Part shown: piece after piece, positions 32,771 through 44,833 of the stretch | Layout of the letters: the number at the start of each line of letters is the position of its first letter | Position numbering within the stretch: the stretch's first letter is position 1 | NCBI GenBank assembly: GCA_050084515.1 | Contig: CM114271.1 | Span: 54,746,001-54,810,000 of the forward strand | Source of the DNA: Blasia pusilla | Lineage: Eukaryota > Marchantiophyta > Marchantiopsida > Blasiales | Length of the DNA: 64,000 nucleotides | Reading direction: 5' to 3' | Program-made: the position numbers and the translations under genes | The notes under the pieces: model-generated | The model's database searches: none | What the model saw: only the letters and a program-made list of their open reading frames with translations | What the model was told of the DNA's origin: nothing

Positions 32771-35700
32771 GTGCAAGTAAATGAGCAAGTCGGTGGCACT
32801 ATGCACTCCAAGATTCAAGGTGGGATATATCATTCCATTGGTCCCTTACATCCAAATGTAGGGGGTCAACCTAAATTTGCTCAACTCTACATGCATGATA
32901 TAACAAATGAATTACATAATCGTGAAAGAGTTATGTTAAGATCTTGTGATCCCAATTTAGAGATCTTGAAAGGGCTACAAGATATGTTACAACAATGCAA
33001 TCCACATGTGCAAATTTTCTGTCAAATGGCATATGAAGCAAGTGACCTTAATATGCGGATCATCCTAAATGCTAGTAAGAGAGTTCTTCATGCAAAACAT
33101 TATAACTTACCAAATGATTCTAAGGTAGTGACTATTTTACCAAGTAATGGAATTGAACACGTTGACCATCATGATATAGTTGTACGACTTCATGAAGGAG
33201 GAGTAAGGCTTATTTTTTACCTAAATGAAGCATATATTCCATTACACTTTGTTTTGTTAGTTGTGTATGGTGAAGCAGGTTGGCATCCAAGAATACCTTT
33301 CCGAAGTCCATGAAGCAACCTTACCACTGTATCATTGCCTAGAGAGGCATAAGATATTGAAATTTTAGATAATTGCATGAATGAGGATAAACTTGACGAT
33401 GATATTTGCAAAACATGTCTAGCTCACTCTTGAGCCTCAAGATCTACAATAACCAATGTCAAACCTAAGACACACTTGTGTCTCATTTGAGACGAACACC
33501 AATAAACTTGCCTTCATACTTAGATCCCTCTCAACTAGTGTACATATGGTATTAATTTATCCTCAAAATACTCCCAAAAATAGCCACATTATTGCATTGC
33601 ACTCACCAACATGGTAAAATTATGTATTTCAGCAAGATCTCACATGTACACAAAAAACACACGTCCAGCCTTTAAATTTGTATGTTTTGGATTGCAAACA
33701 TAAGTTAGTGGTGAAGATGGTAATCGCCTACTACGATTTGGTCTAATTATTCAAGAATAGATGGTTGATCTTTATGCCACTATTGAAATAAAACGATTAT
33801 CATGGGTGCGCCAAAATCAAAACAAGTTGAAAGTTGAAATATATCAAGGTGTAAAGGATGCAATGCATCAACACGATGTGGATAGTAAAAGGTTTGGGAG
33901 ACGTATTGTATTACCCTCTTTTTTATCAAAGGTCCACGTCATAAGCATCAGTTGTATCGGGATGCGATGGCAATTTTCAGACATTTGGGGAAGCCTGATT
34001 ACTTTTTACCTATGACATGCAATCCTAAGTGAGAGGAGATCACATCAGCCTTATTAGCTGATCAATTAGCCGCAAACCCACAATATTTGATCGTGCAAGT
34101 TTTTTAGAAGAAGAAAAGGAGTCATCACGACTTATCATCAACAAACACAAATTGGGCCAAGTTGTAGGATGCATTTAAGTTGTGGAATTCCAAAAGAGGT
34201 GTCTACCACATGTGCACGTTCTTATTATTTTAGGTCATGAAGATAAACCACGTAACACTTCTTATTAAGATCGTATCATTTCAGTTGAAATCCTTAATCA
34301 AGCTACTCATCCGAGCCTTTATTCCACTATGTCTAATTGCATGATTCATGGTCTATGTGGGCCATTAAATCCAAATGCACCATATATGGATAAAGAAAAA
34401 AAATACAAAATGATATCCTAAAGCTTTTGCAGCCAACACTACTGAGACCGAAGATGGTTTTCCAATCTATCAATGGTACTTTTATCTCTACAATCGATTA
34501 TCTCTACTTATTGTGTATCATATGACATGCTTTGTTAATTAATCATTACTCTGTTTTTGCATATTGGAGAATGGGAGGGAAATAATGAAGCGTGAATATT
34601 CATTGGATAATCGTTAGGTGATGCCCTACAATCCATTATTATGCATTCTCGTTGATTTCCATATTGATTTGGAGATCATGAGTAGTGTTTATGCAGTCAA
34701 ATACTTATCTAAATATATAAGGGTTCAGATGCGATATCATTCAAGTTGTCAAAAGACTGTAATACCACAAGCGCAATGTATGTTATTGATGAGACATCTT
34801 CATATTTGGATACGAGATATGTTTCTTATAAGTCTAATTGCTCTTCGATTATATTTTCTTTCCTTTGATTTGTAAGTTTAGCTTAGAAACTTTTAATTCT
34901 TATTATAGACATATATCTTCATCGGATGCATGTTGGCGAATATGCAAGTTTAGTCTACATGCATAACATCTAAGTATTGTATGATTAATTTTTCATCTTC
35001 TGGAACAACAAATATTTTACTTCAATGATATTGATTCTCTTCGAGATATTTTGCAACAAAATAGAGAGACGACTCTAACACAATGGTTTGCAACAAATCT
35101 ATTTGACTCTAGCGCTTGACGATATCTATATATTGATTTTCCGTCACATTATTTTTGGAGGAATAAGACATTGATTCGAAGGGTACAAAGAAGAAATGGT
35201 TGTGTCCTTCCCATGGTTGCACAAAAACGGACAAGTCCTTTCTTAGGACGGACATGGAAAGACAAGTCTGGACATGTCCTCGGACATGGGTTCCAAGAGG
35301 TGGGACCCATACTTTAAGTCCATGATGGAAGGCAAGGCAAGGATGAGAGGAGCCATGAAGGAGTAGGGAGTGGAGGTGGAGGTGGAGGTGGAGGGAGGAA
35401 GAAATGGGAAAGTATGGAACAAGAACGCAAGTAAGGGGAATGAGAAAGAAGGAAAAGGTGAGGCCCATACGAAAAAGTCCTTCTATAGGACGTACATAAG
35501 TCCACAGACATGGATTTTGTCCACATGCAACCTTGGTCCTTCCTATCGACCACTTATACCTTACTCATCTTGGTACATATTCATAACTTATTTCATTATC
35601 TTTAGTTACTAACGGCTTTTTACTTTTATATACTACACTTTCTATGAGAATTATTTTTGGAATTGATTGGGTAATTTATTGGGGTTCTTGATAGATGAAG

Positions 35701-37885
35701 GAGAAAGTCATTGGTTGAGATTACTCCTCCATCATGTTCGAGGTATAACTACATACAAATCCTTGGGAATTTTGGGTAGAATATTATGTCCAATATTTAA
35801 GGAGGCCGCTATCGAATTGGGACTTCTTGAGGATGATAGGGAAATGTTCGCTTGCTTCGAAGAAGCTTCTATGATTTGTAGAAGTTGTTCACTTCAACGT
35901 CTATCTGTGATTATTTAGCTTACAACACAGATGCTCAACAAACTACATTATGGAATCAATTTTTAGATCCACTCATTGAGAATCTCTTATACGAACAACG
36001 ACAGGTAACAATCCATTTCTTCCACTTCTAACATCATTTTAAATTTCATTATAAGATCTTCTATTTATTTTCAAATCAACTAATTGTGATCTGTACATTT
36101 TCTTGGACTCTTCCATTGCAAAAAACAAGAATTCTTGATCTTTCCGTTGATGATGCTATAATTAATATTGCGTCGTTGGAAGTCCATTATTATTTGTAAG
36201 ATCAAGGAAAGAGATTGTCATGTTTTCCGGACATGCCTTAAGCTAACTTTAACAATCTTTATGCATATTTATATTTGGAGGAACAAGGGCTATCATATGA
36301 TGTTGGAGAATTATTCCAACAAGTGAAAATGGGAGAAGCATGTTTGAATGAAGGACAACTTGTTATTTGGGATGCTATACATGATGAGCTTGATCAAATA
36401 TGCTTGAATGCTCCAACATCGCCAAAAAAAATTTTCATAGATGGTCTAGGAAGAGAAGATATTTTTATAAAATATGCTCCTTGCAAGTGTCCAGAGTGCT
36501 AGGGGTATAGGTTTGGCTATGGTATTATCCGGAATAGTTGCACAATTGTTCGATGGCGGACATATTGCATATTCACGCTTCAAGATTCCAATCAATCTTC
36601 ATGAGAGCTCTATATGCGAGTAAGCACATTCTATACTTAAAAACCTATTTTCTCCATATATTTATGTAATGCTTCTATACGATGTAAATGGAAGTTATAA
36701 TTTTCTTACAATGATATGTGTCATTTGTAGTTTACCAGTCAAAAGTCTTGGAGCATGCTTAATGCGTTATGCAATGCTCATTATATAAGATGAAGCACCT
36801 ACGACTCATCGCTACACATTTTAGGCAATGAATCGCACTTTACAAGATATTATGGGGGTGGTCTCTATTGAACTACGACAAGTACCATTTGGCGGAAAAC
36901 AATTAATATTTGGTGGTGACTTTCGTCAAGTCTTGCCTATTGTTAATCATGGAGATCGTCCATAAATCATCCAAGCCACTATAAAGAGGTCTTCTCTATG
37001 GTCTCATGTAAAGGTGATGAAGTTAACGAAAAACATGCGAGTAGAAAGGTTACAATTTTATTTGCATGTTGATCAACATGTTGTTGCTAAATTGGTTACA
37101 GGAGGTGGGAGAAGGTCATGTACCTTTACACCCTCATTTGGGAGACGACTTTATATGATTACCATCAAGATTGGTTACTAAAAGTAATAAGATATTCAAT
37201 CTTATCAATACCATGTATGGAAGTTCACATAGTTAGTTCCATGATATTGCCTTCTTAAGAGATGCGGCTATTCTAACACTAAGAAATAGAGATATGGATG
37301 ATAAAAATGCAGATGTCATATCTCGATTTCTTGGAGAGGTAATAGTCTTTTTGCACTTTTCCTTTCCAATTTCCAAATTATTTAATAAAGTATTCTTATC
37401 AGCCTTCTTCTAACGTTCTCTTGTGTTATTTACACAAGCATATTTACCTCCTCAACGTTAACTCCATTCCAAATAAGGGGATGACTCATATATATGCCAC
37501 TAAATTTTTGAACATATACTTGCGTTTTGCAATACCTCCACATGGGTTGTGTTTGAAAATTGGTCATCAATCATGCTCTTACGAAACATGAATGGATCAT
37601 AGGGACAAACAAATGGAATCAGATTGGTGATTCGTTGATTCATGCAACATTGCATAGATTTGAAAATCATCACAGGGAAAAATATCGAAAATCGTTTTTT
37701 TATTCATGCATCTAACTCCGATTTGCCATCTGATCTATGTAGATTTCAATTCCCTACTCGTCCAACATTTACTATGACTATCAATAAGTCTCAAATTCAG
37801 ACTCTACGAAAGATTGGAATTTATTTGACTATTTTCATTTTCTCTAATGATCAATCGTAGGTAACATTATCTAGAATAGTGAAAA
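32771..37885 (+). pseudogene. Helitron Rep/PIF1-like helicase protein, decayed and intron-containing
   Basis: Rolling-circle DNA transposon protein. N-terminal Helitron-like domain at 32771-33313: IQGGIYHSIGPLHP, then QPKFAQLYMHD, and VVYGEAGWHPRIPF. 33761-34015: VDLYATIEIKRLSWVRQNQ, then FGRRIVLPSF. 34618 on: MPYNPLLCILVDFHIDLE, then KYLSKYI. A region with the 'SSYLDTRYVS' motif follows in a shifted frame. 35667-35918: HWLRLLLHHVRGITTYKSLG, then FKEAAIELGLLEDD. PIF1 helicase from 36275: LNEGQLVIWDAI, FIDGLGRED (Walker A destroyed), DEAPTTHRYTF, FGGDFRQVLPIV, and at the end FTMTINKSQIQTLRKIG. Many stops and shifts are present, and a MITE sits at 35212-35535. The 3' CTRR end is not certain. 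Confidence 0.9.
35212..35535. mobile_element. 324-bp hAT-type MITE inserted in the Helitron gene
   Basis: Flanked by an exact 8-bp direct repeat, GTCCTTCC, at 35204-35211 and 35536-35543. The ends are imperfect inverted repeats: it starts CATGGTTGCACAAAA and ends TGCAACCTTG (complement CAAGGTTGCA). Internal 'ggacaagtcc' type words near both ends add further inverted symmetry. An 8-bp duplication with CA...TG ends is typical of hAT non-autonomous elements. Taking the insert and one repeat out restores a continuous Helitron frame, which supports the boundaries. Confidence 0.85.
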
Positions 37886-38059
37886 AAAAATTCCATCTAC
37901 ATTTTGAGTGGAAGTTGACTGCAAGTACACTGCAATATAGAAAAAAAAATCCTTAACTAAAAGAAAACATTTCATACTATTTTATAAACTCAAATTTGTA
38001 TATTATTTGCTTGCGTAGCTTGCAACTTAAATCTCAAAGGCATCTTGCTAATTTTTAAA

Positions 38060-38815
38060 AACCGGATCGGCATATACGTATCCATGAAAAACGGACGGAC
38101 TAAAAGAAGGTGTCCGCACCTTGAGGAGTACCGGAGTAGGCAAGCAGTCTAGTCTTTTCTTTCCCGTCCCGTGAAGATCACCCAGAAGATAAGGAAGATA
38201 GATCGCGACCGGCCTTTTTCGTTCGAAGCGAACGGCCTGACTGACAGACAGACAGACAGCCTGAGGCAGAGCTCGGCATGCCCGACGGCAGTCCGGATGG
38301 ATGGATTCCTAACCGTTGTGCAGGACATCGTTGGCGCGCTTCGGGCCGTCTGAGAGGGAACTGAACCCAACGGACAAAGGAGGAGTTATGGCTAGCCCCC
38401 CCGCTTTCTCTCTCGGCGTCTGAACTCTGAACTGTCCGCGGCCCTTGGAGCTCCCCGGGGCCCGGGACTCGATGCCGGCGACCGAACTCCCGCGCTCCCC
38501 CGGTCACCCAGTCGTTGCAGTCCCGGCCTCGCGTCGTTCGTTCTCTGGTGACTCCGGAGTCCAGGCTTCCTGCTCGGCGTCGACCCTAGTCAATAGCCGC
38601 AGGGCACGTGGACATCTCGTCTGTGTCCCACGATCGCGAGCGGGCGGTCGGTCCTATGGGCCTTTGGTTCCCGTTACTTTCCGTCCGTCACACTACTGGA
38701 TGTCAGGTTCGGTGGGGATGGAATGGAATGGGGCCCCATTGCATGCGGTACAATCGAAAGGGAGATGTGTACGCGTGTGGTACACACGGGCTATAAACCC
38801 ATTGCTATAATTCTA
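38060..38815. other. GC-rich block of about 750 bp
   Basis: Strongly GC-rich and CpG-containing between AT-rich neighbours. It has 'gacagacagacagac' and 'acggacggac' short tandem words and an inverted repeat AAGGTG-tccg-CACCTT near 38117. Overlapping open frames on both strands arise from the low frequency of stops and show no motif. It could be a promoter or CpG island of an unseen gene, or a GC-rich element fragment. Confidence 0.5.
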
Positions 38816-39293
38816 ACGTTAATATTACATTGCTAGAATTTCCGATTTTCTAGAAAATAAGAATGCGTTTGAAATGTTTTTTCATAATGTTATTATTTTT
38901 ATTAATGCATTCATGCAAGAAAATAAAATTTTCAAATCTGTATTATGATTGGAAAGGTTTTTTTCATTTTGAGGTCACTCCTCTTTTTGACACGTGTTCG
39001 TTTTAGCCGACGGAATTGTTATTTTTTAAATCAACAGGTGGTTTGAATTCAATTGTACATTTACCTCATTTCTATTAAATTATGGTTTAGCATAGGAAAA
39101 ATTAAACAAAAATTTCAGAGTTTAAGGCTTTTACATGTGCCGTTCATTGGGAGACTTACGAGGTTGCATTTAACAAACTTCCGACAAAGTCAATGTCCGC
39201 GGACTTATGTCTTTCCCTAGGACAGACATATCCATGCGGACTGAGGTTCCCTCACCCACGTCCGCCTCGCCCATAATGTAGACCCAGGCTAAT
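38816..39293. other. no gene; AT-rich with a MITE-related fragment
   Basis: 39190-39255 has 'gtccgcggacttatgtc', 'aggacagacata' and 'catgcggac', which resemble one end of the MITE family at 35212-35535. The remainder is plain AT-rich DNA. Confidence 0.4.
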
Positions 39294-39480
39294 CATGGTT
39301 CTACAAAAACAAACAAGTCCGTCTCTAGGGCAGACATGGATGGACAAGTGTGGACATGTCCACATACATGCATTGCAAAAGGTGGGACACATACTTATAG
39401 CTTGTGGTGGAAGGCAAAGCAGAAGCGAGCGGAGGGAGTGGAGGTGGGGAAAGGAAAGAACATGAAAGTTTGGAACATAC
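39294..39480. mobile_element. truncated copy of the hAT-type MITE
   Basis: Starts CATGGTTCTACAAAAAC and follows the 35212-35535 copy through 'gacaagt.tggacatgtcc', the 'ggtgggac.catactta' block and the GGA-rich middle to about 39480, after which similarity ends. The inverted 3' end is missing. Confidence 0.65.
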
Positions 39481-39584
39481 AGGCAAATGTTTAGTAGGTG
39501 TACGGTATGGAGGTGGTAAATCGAAGATATTTGATGCAGATTTAGGGTATGTTAGGTTGAATTTCTTATGTGGTATTGTGTAGA

Positions 39585-39894
39585 CATGGTTGCACAAAAA
39601 TAGACAAGTCCGTCTTTAGGATGTACGTGGACGGAAAAGTGTGGCATGTCCACAAACATGGATTGCAAGAGATGGGGCCCGCGGTGGAAGGAAAGGCAAG
39701 GGCGGGCATGGCAATAGGGGGGAATGGAGGTGGGGAAAATTAAGAAATAAGAAAGTGCAGAACATGGAGGCAAGAAGGGGGGGATGAGAAAGAAGATGGA
39801 GGTGGGGCCCACATGGATAAGTCCTTCCATAGGACAAATGTAAGTCCATAGACATGATGTCTATGGAAACAGACTTTGTCGACATGCAATCTTG
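39585..39894. mobile_element. third copy of the hAT-type MITE
   Basis: Starts CATGGTTGCACAAAAAT and ends CATGCAATCTTG, matching both ends of the 35212-35535 copy. The length is 310 bp. The neighbouring 8-bp sequences (tgtgtaga, cttgtata) match at five of eight positions, which is compatible with an old target duplication but not proof. Confidence 0.7.
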
Positions 39895-41415
39895 CTTGTA
39901 TATGGATATGGATGCCATTGTGAGATGTGGAGTGACTTGAGTGTTATACTCTGTTGTGTTGATGCGGTGTTAGATCCACAAAGAGAAATAATGGTTAGAA
40001 AAGTTTTTTCCATAATATTTTATGTAATTGAAGGTGATGATGATTCAATCAATAGTTCCTAGTAAGTTGACTTAGGTTCTTAGCGGTGGACCAAGTTGAT
40101 TGATTTAGTGAGTGCGATAGCACTGAAAGAGATTCTATAAGATTAAGAGGGATCGTGTTGAATTAAGTTCATGGGAGCAACATTATGCAAGGGGGCCATC
40201 CTTTCCACCATAGATTTGACGACATTGGAAGTGAGACTAGTTGAGATGTTTTGGTTTACTACCATAGTGTGTGAGAGTATTATTATTATTGCCTCGTATG
40301 TATGGAGGTGGTGATTATGGATCCTAGTTGAGCCCGGAAATCTTGTGGGAAGTCATATGGTACGTGGAGTATATCAACGACCTGGAGGGAGGAGTTTCCC
40401 GCAATACCAATAATGAAGCATGTGCAAGCCACCTATGAAGTTATGTTATTGTGAAAAACCAAGAGAGTGCTATTATGTTTGGTAGAATTTGTTGGTATGG
40501 TGTATCAACTAGATCATATGTTTTTGGACTCAAGATGTAGAGCAATTCAGTCCCAGCATAAGCCCTTATACCCAATGTAGGGTTGGAACTATGGAAGCCA
40601 AAGTTGGAAAGATATATATTTCAGATTTAATTGGCACTTAGAGATGTGAGTGCGCCATAATTTATGGTTCAATTTGAGTTGATAGTGAAAAATCAGTCAA
40701 AGCACCATACTAATAGTTACGAGGTGAAATTTTAAGTGGTGGTGGCCAACGTTGTACGTATCATGGGATGTGTGGGTAGGGGGTGTTGTGTTGTAGCATA
40801 TGCATTTCATACTATAAAATTGGAAGGATTTAGGCTTGAGTGTTAGTCATAATCAACTCGTGGTTATGTGAGACATTTGCAAGTATGTGTTATTAGCGGT
40901 GCTAATAATGCTCAAGGTAGAGTGGTGAAAATGGTGGTTTTTAGCTCAATAGTAAGTTGGCTTGGCGATCTAATATAGGGCCATATAGAGGTCGATGGGG
41001 TATCGATGTATCCCAATGTGGGCCTCACATGAGCCCATGGAGTAGAGTGTTGATTATCATATCTGGAAATCTCGATATGTGCTTATTTGTTTATTGAGTG
41101 GTAATATGACAAATGGATGTCACATGTTTAGCAGGTTTTTTACGTCGACACCTTTTAATGGCACATAGAGTACTAGTGTGTGGATATGTTCTCGTGGAGC
41201 ATGTTCAATTTCCAATTTCCTATCATGGGATTAGGAGTAGTATGGTGACAATGTTTCCAAAGAGAGAGATAAGACATCATAGTTGGGCTCATGTGGACAT
41301 GTTGGTCGATTGGTGTGGCATCATGAAAAAATATGACTAGTTTTTGGAGTATATGGTTAATGGCTAGCATCTATGTTAAAAATTCCATGGTTGGAGATGC
41401 ACAACCCATGTAGGG
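39895..41415. other. no gene recognised
   Basis: Even-composition DNA lacking long open frames on either strand. It may be decayed retroelement sequence, since a family B LTR core starts directly after it, but no domain can be named. Confidence 0.4.
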
Positions 41416-41905
41416 TATCACATCTTATTTCGACGTAGGTAGAGTTCTATCGCGTCGACGACATAGTGAGTCAACGGAATGTTTGGGTGTAAATTTGTCA
41501 CGAGATGTCGGGTGAGGTTGGTGACAGGTCTGTTGTGTTGGGAACGTTGTTTATGTCAATTTTTCTATTTTGGTTTTAGTCCGTTAGGTGAATCGTTGAC
41601 CAAGTCAACGGTCATCCAGTAACCTATGCACGCAGGTTACTATTGGGAGGGCTATCTTTGGGGGAAGAGCTTTTTGGCTCTTTCCAAGGGTATAAGAGTG
41701 AGAGAGATGGCTTTCTCAAGCCATCTTTCTCATGTTGAGCCTCAAGAGCGTCTCTCTTGCATAGACGTGTGTGGATGTGTAGGAGTTAGGGTGCTAGTGT
41801 CCGGATTCCATCATAGCAGAGGGTGGATGTGGTTCGATATGCCCATGTAGATTCATGAGTGGAGTTTTAGGCTGGGTGAGCCATTTTTACTACTATTATT
41901 TTACA
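41416..41905 (+). repeat. family B 5' LTR (core only)
   Basis: 490 bp, matching the 489-bp core 45335-45823 along its full length. It starts TATCACATCTTATTTCG and ends TTATTTTACA. A TATA box (TATAAGAG) lies at 41691, just after a hairpin-forming 'ggaagagc...gctctttcc' block and a 'gtaacct...aggttac' inverted repeat. It lacks the 120-bp end repeats that flank the 3' core. Confidence 0.8.
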
Positions 41906-42923
41906 TGAGAAAGATGTCAGGGGGCTGGTGGGAATTCTTTGTTTGTAGGTAGGTAAGCGAGTTGCCTCGATCAAGAGCCCCTGGAGACGCATGTGTTGCG
42001 GGAGTTGGTAATTTTTCTGTTCAAAAGGCTGTGGGCGGAAGCGCTATCCATTTTTTGTATATTTCACAGGTGCAGATTGTTGAGAGAGAGCACCAGAGTG
42101 TAGCGGGGCATGTAGCGGTGGGAGTTCACGAGTGTGCTGCCGACTGGTGAGTGGTGAGAGAGAAGGAAAGGAGAGCTTGGTCTTGCAGCCACCGGGGGGC
42201 TGTCAAGTAAAGGCCGCTAGAGACTAGGGCTAGGTCAGGTTTAGGTTAGGGGGGAGGCCAGGAGCCAGAGCCAGGAAGCCGCGAGCAATAGAGCCGCGGC
42301 CCTTGTCCGTGACCTTTCCCCCCCCCCCCTTTGCGCATTTAGGGCTGGGGAGGCCTCATAAGACCACAGGCCCAGAATTTAGGCTCCCCCCCCCCCCCCC
42401 CCCCCCCCCCCCGCGCATTTAGGACGTGTTGGTCGAGGAGGGTGTCGTGTTGCGGAGGTTGTCATATCATATGGAGGAGTGGATGTTGACAGTGCCGTAG
42501 GTTGGAGGGCGTGATCACGTTATCATTCGAGTCCTTTTTCCTGCACTTATCTTGTGTGATTGAGAGTGTTGGGTATCGAGTAGTTGTTGGTGTCATATGG
42601 GTGTAGCAATGGTGACGGGTGCAGTCTCCATGCATGTGTAGCATGTTTGTGGATATACGGCGGTTGCCGAGTAGGGGTCACGTGTATGACCCAAGAGTGT
42701 CAGTAGTTAGGTGAGTTACTTTGGAGGCTCATGGTGAGCCCGAGTGTTGAGTGTGCGTAAAGCCGGGTGTGTCATCACAGGATTGACATTAGCATAGGTG
42801 AGCTAGTGAGGAGTGTGGGAGACTCTTGGTGAGTCTGAGTGCTTGAGCGGGTGAGATAGGGTTATCATCACGGCGTACTTCCAAGGTTCCAAAGAACGGG
42901 GTAGTACAAGCAGTGATAGTGGA
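41906..42923 (+). other. leader region of the family B element with poly-C tracts
   Basis: Non-coding stretch between LTR and gag. Two poly-C runs, at about 42319-42330 and 42387-42413, are each followed by 'GCGCATTTAGG', so a 60-70-bp unit appears duplicated. No convincing tRNA primer binding site was found near 41906-41940. Confidence 0.5.
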
Positions 42924-43612
42924 GTGACACAGAGTGGTGTGAGGTATCGAGGGGTTTTGAGTGAGGAACCAGCCCGACTTCCATCAATGGCTGGATCGTC
43001 ATCACTAGACAACAAGTTTGGTGACGAGATCACAGACGGGGACGGTGATACGTGGAGAGAGATGGACGACATGGGCCACCGGGGCATGCATTCGTTTCTT
43101 AGGTGCGGTAGGCACCATAGATCTGGAAAATTTCATCCAGGAGTTCGACACGTGGTGCGACTTCCACCATCAGCCCGGGGACTAGATGGAGAGGATGAAA
43201 GTGAGAATGGTGAGATGGCAGAGACTTCTCGTGATAGAGGACCACCGAGTTACAGTCCTACAGTGGAGTTCTTTCAAGAGTTGGGGAGGATCTACCAGGG
43301 TGTGCGGACCGACAAGTTCAAGAGTCTACAATATTTTCAAGAGAGATCGGGTGAGAGTCTGAGGGAGGCGTCACGCGCATGCGACGGTTGATTGTTGCCA
43401 CATATGGGGTGACTGAGGCGTATTCAGTGCAGTATTGGTACGGGGTGTTGGATGTGGAGCTACGGAGGAGAGTTCATGATGTGATATTGCTTCACACGAT
43501 GAAGCCCACATTGAAGGCGGTCTTCGAGTTGTCCAAGCGGATAGACCTCAACATGAGTGAGGAGCAGGTGGTGACCACGGGTTTTTCACGGGATTTGCGG
43601 GTCAACAAGTAG
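42924..43612 (+). pseudogene. gag of the family B Ty3/gypsy element
   Basis: Two overlapping frames (42924-43391 and 43379-43612) together give a Ty3-type Gag core. It has an acidic N-terminal part, then VEFFQELGRIYQGVRTDKFK and LQYFQERSGESLRE. After one frameshift near 43380 come MRRLIVATYGVTEA, YWYGVLDVELRRRV and TLKAVFELSKRID. This is the capsid-like retrotransposon gag domain. No clear zinc knuckle (CCHC) follows at 43613-43980. Confidence 0.7.
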
Positions 43613-44833
43613 GAGTAGACCCACATGTGCCCCAACATGCACCTAACCATGAGAGCGGGCTAGTGGGCCCAGAGAGCAGTGCGGGTATCTTGAGTCGATG
43701 AGGCAACGGCCCTTACCAACATATGTTTCCCAACATGGACCAGGGTTGGCTTGTTGGACGTGTGGTGGATCACATAGGCAGAGGAACTGCCCACAGCATG
43801 GGAGAGCGCCATGGGCACCTCCAATTTCTCAAGAGCCATAGAGGATGGCCCCACCACAGTTACAGTGTAATCATTGTCACCGATATGGTCAGACTAGGGA
43901 TAGGTGTTATGATCTTTGCCCGGATGTACGTCTTGAGGTAGGCAGAAGACTTTGAGGCGAGAGAGTTGGTGGAGATCAAGTGGTAGATGATTGTGGTGGT
44001 AGAGTGTCATCACCAGTCATGGGAGATGAAGGACGTGTACCCGATGTAGCGCTCCTTACGTGCATCGATCAGTTGGAGCATAGGATTGCTACCATGACGA
44101 TGATGCAACTACACGTAGGCCCAAAGCTGAGAGTAGCTAGTGTGGCGTTAGCCTCCATATCATACCACAAAGATGGTGAGAATTCTGAGGAGGTGGTGGA
44201 CTTGCCCTCAGAGCATGAGCTCAAGACGTTCCCCACTGAGTCATGGCATGCAGCGGCAGTGAAGTTGGTAGGCATGCCAGCTTGACTAGCCATAGAGCAA
44301 TCTATGATCACACTAGGTGTGATATTGTTGGATAACCCTGCATGAGTGTTTTGCTTGGTTAGTCCCATAGGTATAGTGTACCATCCGCAGCGCGTCCTAC
44401 TTGATTCAGGAGCACAGCCCTTGATGTAGGGAAGGCGACGTGTTTGGCATTGGTTTTTCGGAAAGACGACATTGAGCGTTGTCCCTTTCAGATACAGACC
44501 TCTATTGGGGGCATATCACCCATGCAGTTCATGACTTGACAAGAATTGGTGGTTAGACTCCAACCAGAGCATGAGTCGGATAGTGCGATGGTGCACACTC
44601 GAGCTATTACGACACCGGTAGAGTCGTATGATGTGTTGGTAAGAAGTATGGTGTTGTACCCTCTAGGTTTTATTCTGGATTTTTGGGAGGAGACAATTTC
44701 TTATTGGCGAGGGTGGCAATCAGGTGATGGACGGGTGAGTCATCTATCGGTGCAGTTTGTAGGGAGTAGTGATGTTCAACCATGCGGGGATATGGTGACA
44801 ACGTTAGCACCATTCACATGTGGTGTTCGCTGA
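43613..44833 (+). pseudogene. aspartic protease region of the family B element
   Basis: The active-site motif VLLDSGAQPLM is encoded at 44394-44426, with the catalytic Asp at 44403. It is followed by a stop. Further on, 44546-44833 carries the region usually found after the protease (LYPLGFILDFWEE, then YWRGWQSGDGRVSHLSVQF). The stretch 43613-44380 between Gag and the protease has open pieces with no recognised domain. Confidence 0.65.

Noticed and set aside
35314-35612. Open frames on both strands across the MITE.
   Set aside because: Repeat-derived (GGA/TCC-rich) and cut off at the element's ends.
38080-38160. Helitron 3' terminus (hairpin followed by CTAGT).
   Set aside because: The spacing from stem to CTAGT is about 30 bases instead of about 10, and no second copy is available to confirm the end.
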